Assembly (NCBI GenBank): GCA_945877525.1
Contig: CAMDVP010000135.1
Coordinates: 1-8,321 of the forward strand
From: an uncultured Clostridia bacterium
GTDB taxonomy: Bacteria > Bacillota > Clostridia > Christensenellales > Aristaeellaceae
Direction of reading: 5' to 3'
Length of the DNA stretch: 8,321 nucleotides
The notes below the pieces were generated by a model. That model saw nothing but the letters and a program-made list of their open reading frames with translations, ran no database searches and was not told where the DNA came from. The translations under genes were made by a program, and so were the position numbers. This document shows, in pieces, positions 6,902 to 8,321 of this stretch; the first letter of the stretch is position 1, and every line of letters starts with the position of its first letter.

Positions 6902-6920
6902 AGCCGTGCAGTACACAGCT
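6902..6920 (-). promoter_or_regulatory. Imperfect dyad/stem-loop at the predicted 5' end of the mrp transcript
   Basis: On the minus strand AGCTGTG and CACGGCT flank a 5-nt loop (TACTG). In RNA all seven positions pair, one as G-U, and four further U follow (6901-6898). As DNA it is a 19-bp dyad with one mismatch, directly after the -10 box. It could be a repressor operator at +1 or a 5' stabilising stem-loop. Its U-run resembles a terminator, but termination about 20 nt from the start would be unusual. Confidence 0.5.
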
Positions 6921-6925
6921 GAATC

Positions 6926-6954
6926 ATTGTAATTCTTCCTATTAGATAAGTCAA
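6926..6954 (-). promoter_or_regulatory. SigmaA-type promoter of the mrp-type operon
   Basis: On the minus strand, TTGACT (6954-6949) and TACAAT (6931-6926) are separated by exactly 17 bp, close to the TTGACA/TATAAT consensus. Transcription would begin near 6919-6920, giving a leader of about 45 nt to the mrpE ATG at 6874. No other good promoter was noticed in the operon downstream, and the overlapping genes imply one long message. Confidence 0.82.
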
Positions 6955-6967
6955 CGGCGGAAACGGG

Positions 6968-6984
6968 AAAAATGAAACATTTTT
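6968..6984. repeat. AT-rich inverted repeat between the divergent promoters
   Basis: AAAAATG and CATTTTT form perfect 7-bp arms around AAA. It lies between the two -35 boxes (6949-6954 and 7012-7017), a position suited to a regulator acting on both promoters. It matches no operator that I recognise with confidence; in an AT-rich patch it could arise by chance. Confidence 0.4.
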
Positions 6985-7011
6985 TGAACAATGCGTGAAT
7001 TTCGTATGGGG

Positions 7012-7040
7012 TTGCGTTTGGCGGGGGAATAGGGTACAAT
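7012..7040 (+). promoter_or_regulatory. SigmaA-type promoter of nfnAB
   Basis: TTGCGT (7012-7017) and TACAAT (7035-7040) are separated by 17 bp. Transcription would begin near 7047, leaving a leader of about 24 nt that contains the strong ribosome site AAGGAGGG (7057-7064) before the ATG at 7071. The -10 hexamer is the same TACAAT as in the divergent mrp promoter; the -35 box is weaker. Confidence 0.75.
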
Positions 7041-7070
7041 AGATTTCCGAAAGAGCAAGGAGGGAAGGCC

Positions 7071-7925
7071 ATGTTTCCCATTGTGAAAAAGCGCGTGCTG
7101 AACGATTCGGTCACGCTGATGGAGATTGAGGCGCCTCTGGTGGCGCGCAAGGCTCAACCGGGCCAGTTTATTATTTTCCGCATTGATGAGGCGGGAGAGC
7201 GCGTACCCCTGACCATCGCCGGCTATGACCGGGAGACGGGTACGGTGACCATTATTTTCCAGAAGGTAGGGTATACCACCGAGCGCCTGGACACCCTGAA
7301 GGAGGGCGACGCGCTGCTGGACTTTGTGGGCCCCCTGGGCGAACCGAGCCACACGGAGGGCATCCGCCGGGCAGCGGTGATCGGCGGCGGGCTGGGCGTG
7401 GCCATTGCCTATCCCCAGGCCAGGGCCCTGCATGAGGCCGGGGCGAAGGTGGATCTGATTGTCGGCTTCCGCAACGAGCAGCTGATCATCCTCAAGGACG
7501 AGCTCACCGCTGCCTGTACAGACCTGACCATCATGACCGACGACGGCTCCAACGGTCGCAAGGGCTTTGTGACCCAGGCGCTGGAGGAAAAGCTCCGGGC
7601 CGGAGAACAGTATGACGAGGTAATCGCCATCGGCCCGCTGCCCATGATGAAGGCGGTTTGCGACCTGACCCGTCCCTATCGTGTTAAGACTATTGTCAGC
7701 ATGAATCCCATTATGATCGACGGCACCGGCATGTGCGGCGGCTGCCGTGTGACGGTGGGGGGCGAAACGAAGTTCGCCTGCGTGGACGGCCCGGACTTTG
7801 ACGGGCATCTGGTGGATTTTGACGAGGCCATTGCCCGCAGCCGCATGTTCCGGCCTGAGGAGGCCCAGGCCCGGGAACACGCCCACAAATGCCGCCTGAC
7901 CGGGGAGGTGCGTACCCATGGCTAA
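7071..7925 (+). CDS. nfnA: NfnA: NADH-dependent reduced ferredoxin:NADP+ oxidoreductase, small (alpha) subunit
   Basis: A 284-residue FAD/NAD-binding reductase of the ferredoxin-NADP+ reductase superfamily (often annotated as sulfide/dihydroorotate dehydrogenase-like, SudB/PyrK-related). The N-terminal beta-barrel carries the FAD motif RVPLTIA (44-50) and VGPLGEPS (86-93). The nucleotide-binding half starts with AAVIGGGLGVAIAYPQA (101-117). The C-terminal cluster segment is IDGTGMCGGCRV...FACVDG, giving D217, C222, C225 and C237. This Asp+3Cys set fits the [2Fe-2S] ligands known for NfnA, whereas PyrK uses four cysteines. With NfnB it couples reduced ferredoxin and NADH to NADP+ reduction by flavin-based electron bifurcation, reversibly, in the cytosol. 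No pyrD adjoins it and an NfnB-type gene follows with an 8-bp overlap, which argues against PyrK. A sulfide dehydrogenase (SudBA) or glutamate-synthase-like role is the remaining alternative. Confidence 0.9.
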   Translation: MFPIVKKRVLNDSVTLMEIEAPLVARKAQPGQFIIFRIDEAGERVPLTIAGYDRETGTVTIIFQKVGYTTERLDTLKEGDALLDFVGPLGEPSHTEGIRRAAVIGGGLGVAIAYPQARALHEAGAKVDLIVGFRNEQLIILKDELTAACTDLTIMTDDGSNGRKGFVTQALEEKLRAGEQYDEVIAIGPLPMMKAVCDLTRPYRVKTIVSMNPIMIDGTGMCGGCRVTVGGETKFACVDGPDFDGHLVDFDEAIARSRMFRPEEAQAREHAHKCRLTGEVRTHG

Positions 7926-8321
7926 CATGTCGCTGACCAAGCATCCCATGCCTGAGCAGGAGCCGCAGGTTCGCGCGGGCAATTTCAAGGAGGTGGCCCT
8001 GGGCTATCCCCGGGAGGTGGCCATGGAGGAGGCTGACCGCTGCCTGCACTGCAAGAATGCTCCCTGCGTGTCCGGCTGCCCGGTGAACGTGCCGATTCCC
8101 GACTTTATTGCAAAAATCAAGACCGGGGATTTCCGCGGCGCGTATGACACCATCCGCACCCAGAACGGTCTGCCTGCCATTTGCGGCCGCGTCTGTCCCC
8201 AGGAAACCCAGTGCGAGAGCAAGTGCGTCCGGGGCATCAAGGGTGAGCCGGTGGCGATTGGCCGGCTGGAGCGCTTCGCGGCCGATTTCGTGATGAATGG
8301 CGAAGGCGCCCCTTCGGAAGC
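7918..8321 (+). CDS. nfnB: NfnB / glutamate-synthase-small-subunit-like flavoprotein (5' part)
   Basis: The first 134 residues of a protein that runs off the right edge. The ATG at 7918 is 8 bp inside the nfnA end and 7 nt after GGGGAGGTG. The visible part is the N-terminal Fer4_20 domain (PF14691) shared by NfnB, SudA and GltD. One cysteine set is C42, C45, C50, C54 (RCLHCKNAPCVSGCPV) and a second is C89, C93, C99, C103 (ICGRVCPQETQCESKCVRG), enough ligands for two [4Fe-4S] clusters. The FAD and NADP(H) domains expected after this are outside the window. In NfnAB this subunit carries the bifurcating FAD, binds NADP(H) and exchanges electrons with ferredoxin. Pairing with NfnA favours NfnB over a GltD working with GltB; only the downstream context could exclude the latter. 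Confidence 0.87.
   Translation, partial: MANMSLTKHPMPEQEPQVRAGNFKEVALGYPREVAMEEADRCLHCKNAPCVSGCPVNVPIPDFIAKIKTGDFRGAYDTIRTQNGLPAICGRVCPQETQCESKCVRGIKGEPVAIGRLERFAADFVMNGEGAPSE

Larger units (their letters stand above)
6875..7070. other. Divergent intergenic control region between mrpE and nfnA
   Basis: These 196 bp are more AT-rich than the genes either side. They hold two outward-facing promoters, one imperfect dyad at the expected mrp transcript start, and an AT-rich inverted repeat between the two -35 boxes. No additional gene, tRNA or clear riboswitch is visible. The arrangement suggests the mrp-type operon and nfnAB can be controlled together or against each other; this is inference. 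Confidence 0.85.

Noticed and set aside
6896..6920. Rho-independent terminator upstream of mrpE
   Set aside because: The stem is only 7 bp with a G-U pair and a short U-run, and it begins at the predicted transcript start. No gene upstream on that strand needs terminating, so an operator or leader stem-loop is more likely.
6875..7150. Possible N-terminal extension of mrpE to an ATG at 7150
   Set aside because: It would cross both promoters and the nfnA start. The product of the extension is not membrane-like, and the start at 6874 has a strong ribosome site.
7071..7925. Dihydroorotate dehydrogenase electron-transfer subunit (PyrK)
   Set aside because: The four-cysteine PyrK pattern is replaced by Asp+3Cys, and the partner gene is an NfnB/GltD-type protein, not pyrD.
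6951..7988. 345-residue minus-strand frame
   Set aside because: It is antisense to nfnA, whose FAD, nucleotide and cluster motifs are intact, and it runs through the divergent promoter region.
1..8321. CRISPR arrays, tRNAs, rRNAs, insertion sequences or prophage genes
   Set aside because: No regularly spaced repeats, cloverleaf, rRNA segments, transposase motifs or terminal inverted repeats were seen; the window is continuous metabolic and membrane coding sequence.

Overview
The window is a dense, GC-rich stretch (roughly 60% GC by eye) of bacterial DNA with strong Shine-Dalgarno sites and sigma70/sigmaA-type promoters. The gene content (a split Mrp/Mbh-type ion-pumping module plus an NfnAB-type flavoprotein) and the AGGAGG-rich starts fit an anaerobic Firmicute of the Clostridia, perhaps a gut lineage. 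The lineage is an inference from content; no rRNA or other taxonomic marker is present.

Left and centre (1-6874, minus strand): one tightly packed operon read right to left, in the order mrpE, mrpF, mrpG, an MbhD-like (DUF4040) gene, a fused MbhE/MrpB gene, mrpC, mrpD, a second MrpD/NuoL-type subunit, and a third MrpD/NuoL-type subunit that runs off the left edge. Neighbours overlap by up to 20 bp or are separated by no more than 19 bp. A one-piece mrpA is absent. Its C-terminal parts appear instead as the separate MbhD-like protein and the front of the MrpB fusion, as in the membrane arms of archaeal and bacterial Mbh/Mbx/Mbs respiratory complexes. This is better explained as the sodium/proton-translocating arm of a larger ferredoxin- or hydrogen-linked respiratory complex than as a stand-alone Mrp antiporter. 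The electron-transfer subunits that would prove it are not in the window and would be expected beyond the left edge.

Intergenic region (6875-7070): a divergent control region. Two near-consensus promoters, each with a 17-bp spacer, point away from each other. An imperfect dyad lies at the expected start of the mrp transcript, and an AT-rich inverted repeat lies between the two -35 boxes.

Right (7071-8321, plus strand): nfnA (complete) and nfnB (5' part only) overlap by 8 bp. They encode the two subunits of a NADH-dependent reduced ferredoxin:NADP+ oxidoreductase, an electron-bifurcating transhydrogenase. Next to the membrane module this makes a plausible redox unit: Nfn exchanges electrons among ferredoxin, NADH and NADP(H), while the membrane complex may couple ferredoxin or similar electrons to a sodium or proton gradient. 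The functional link is inferred from the divergent arrangement.
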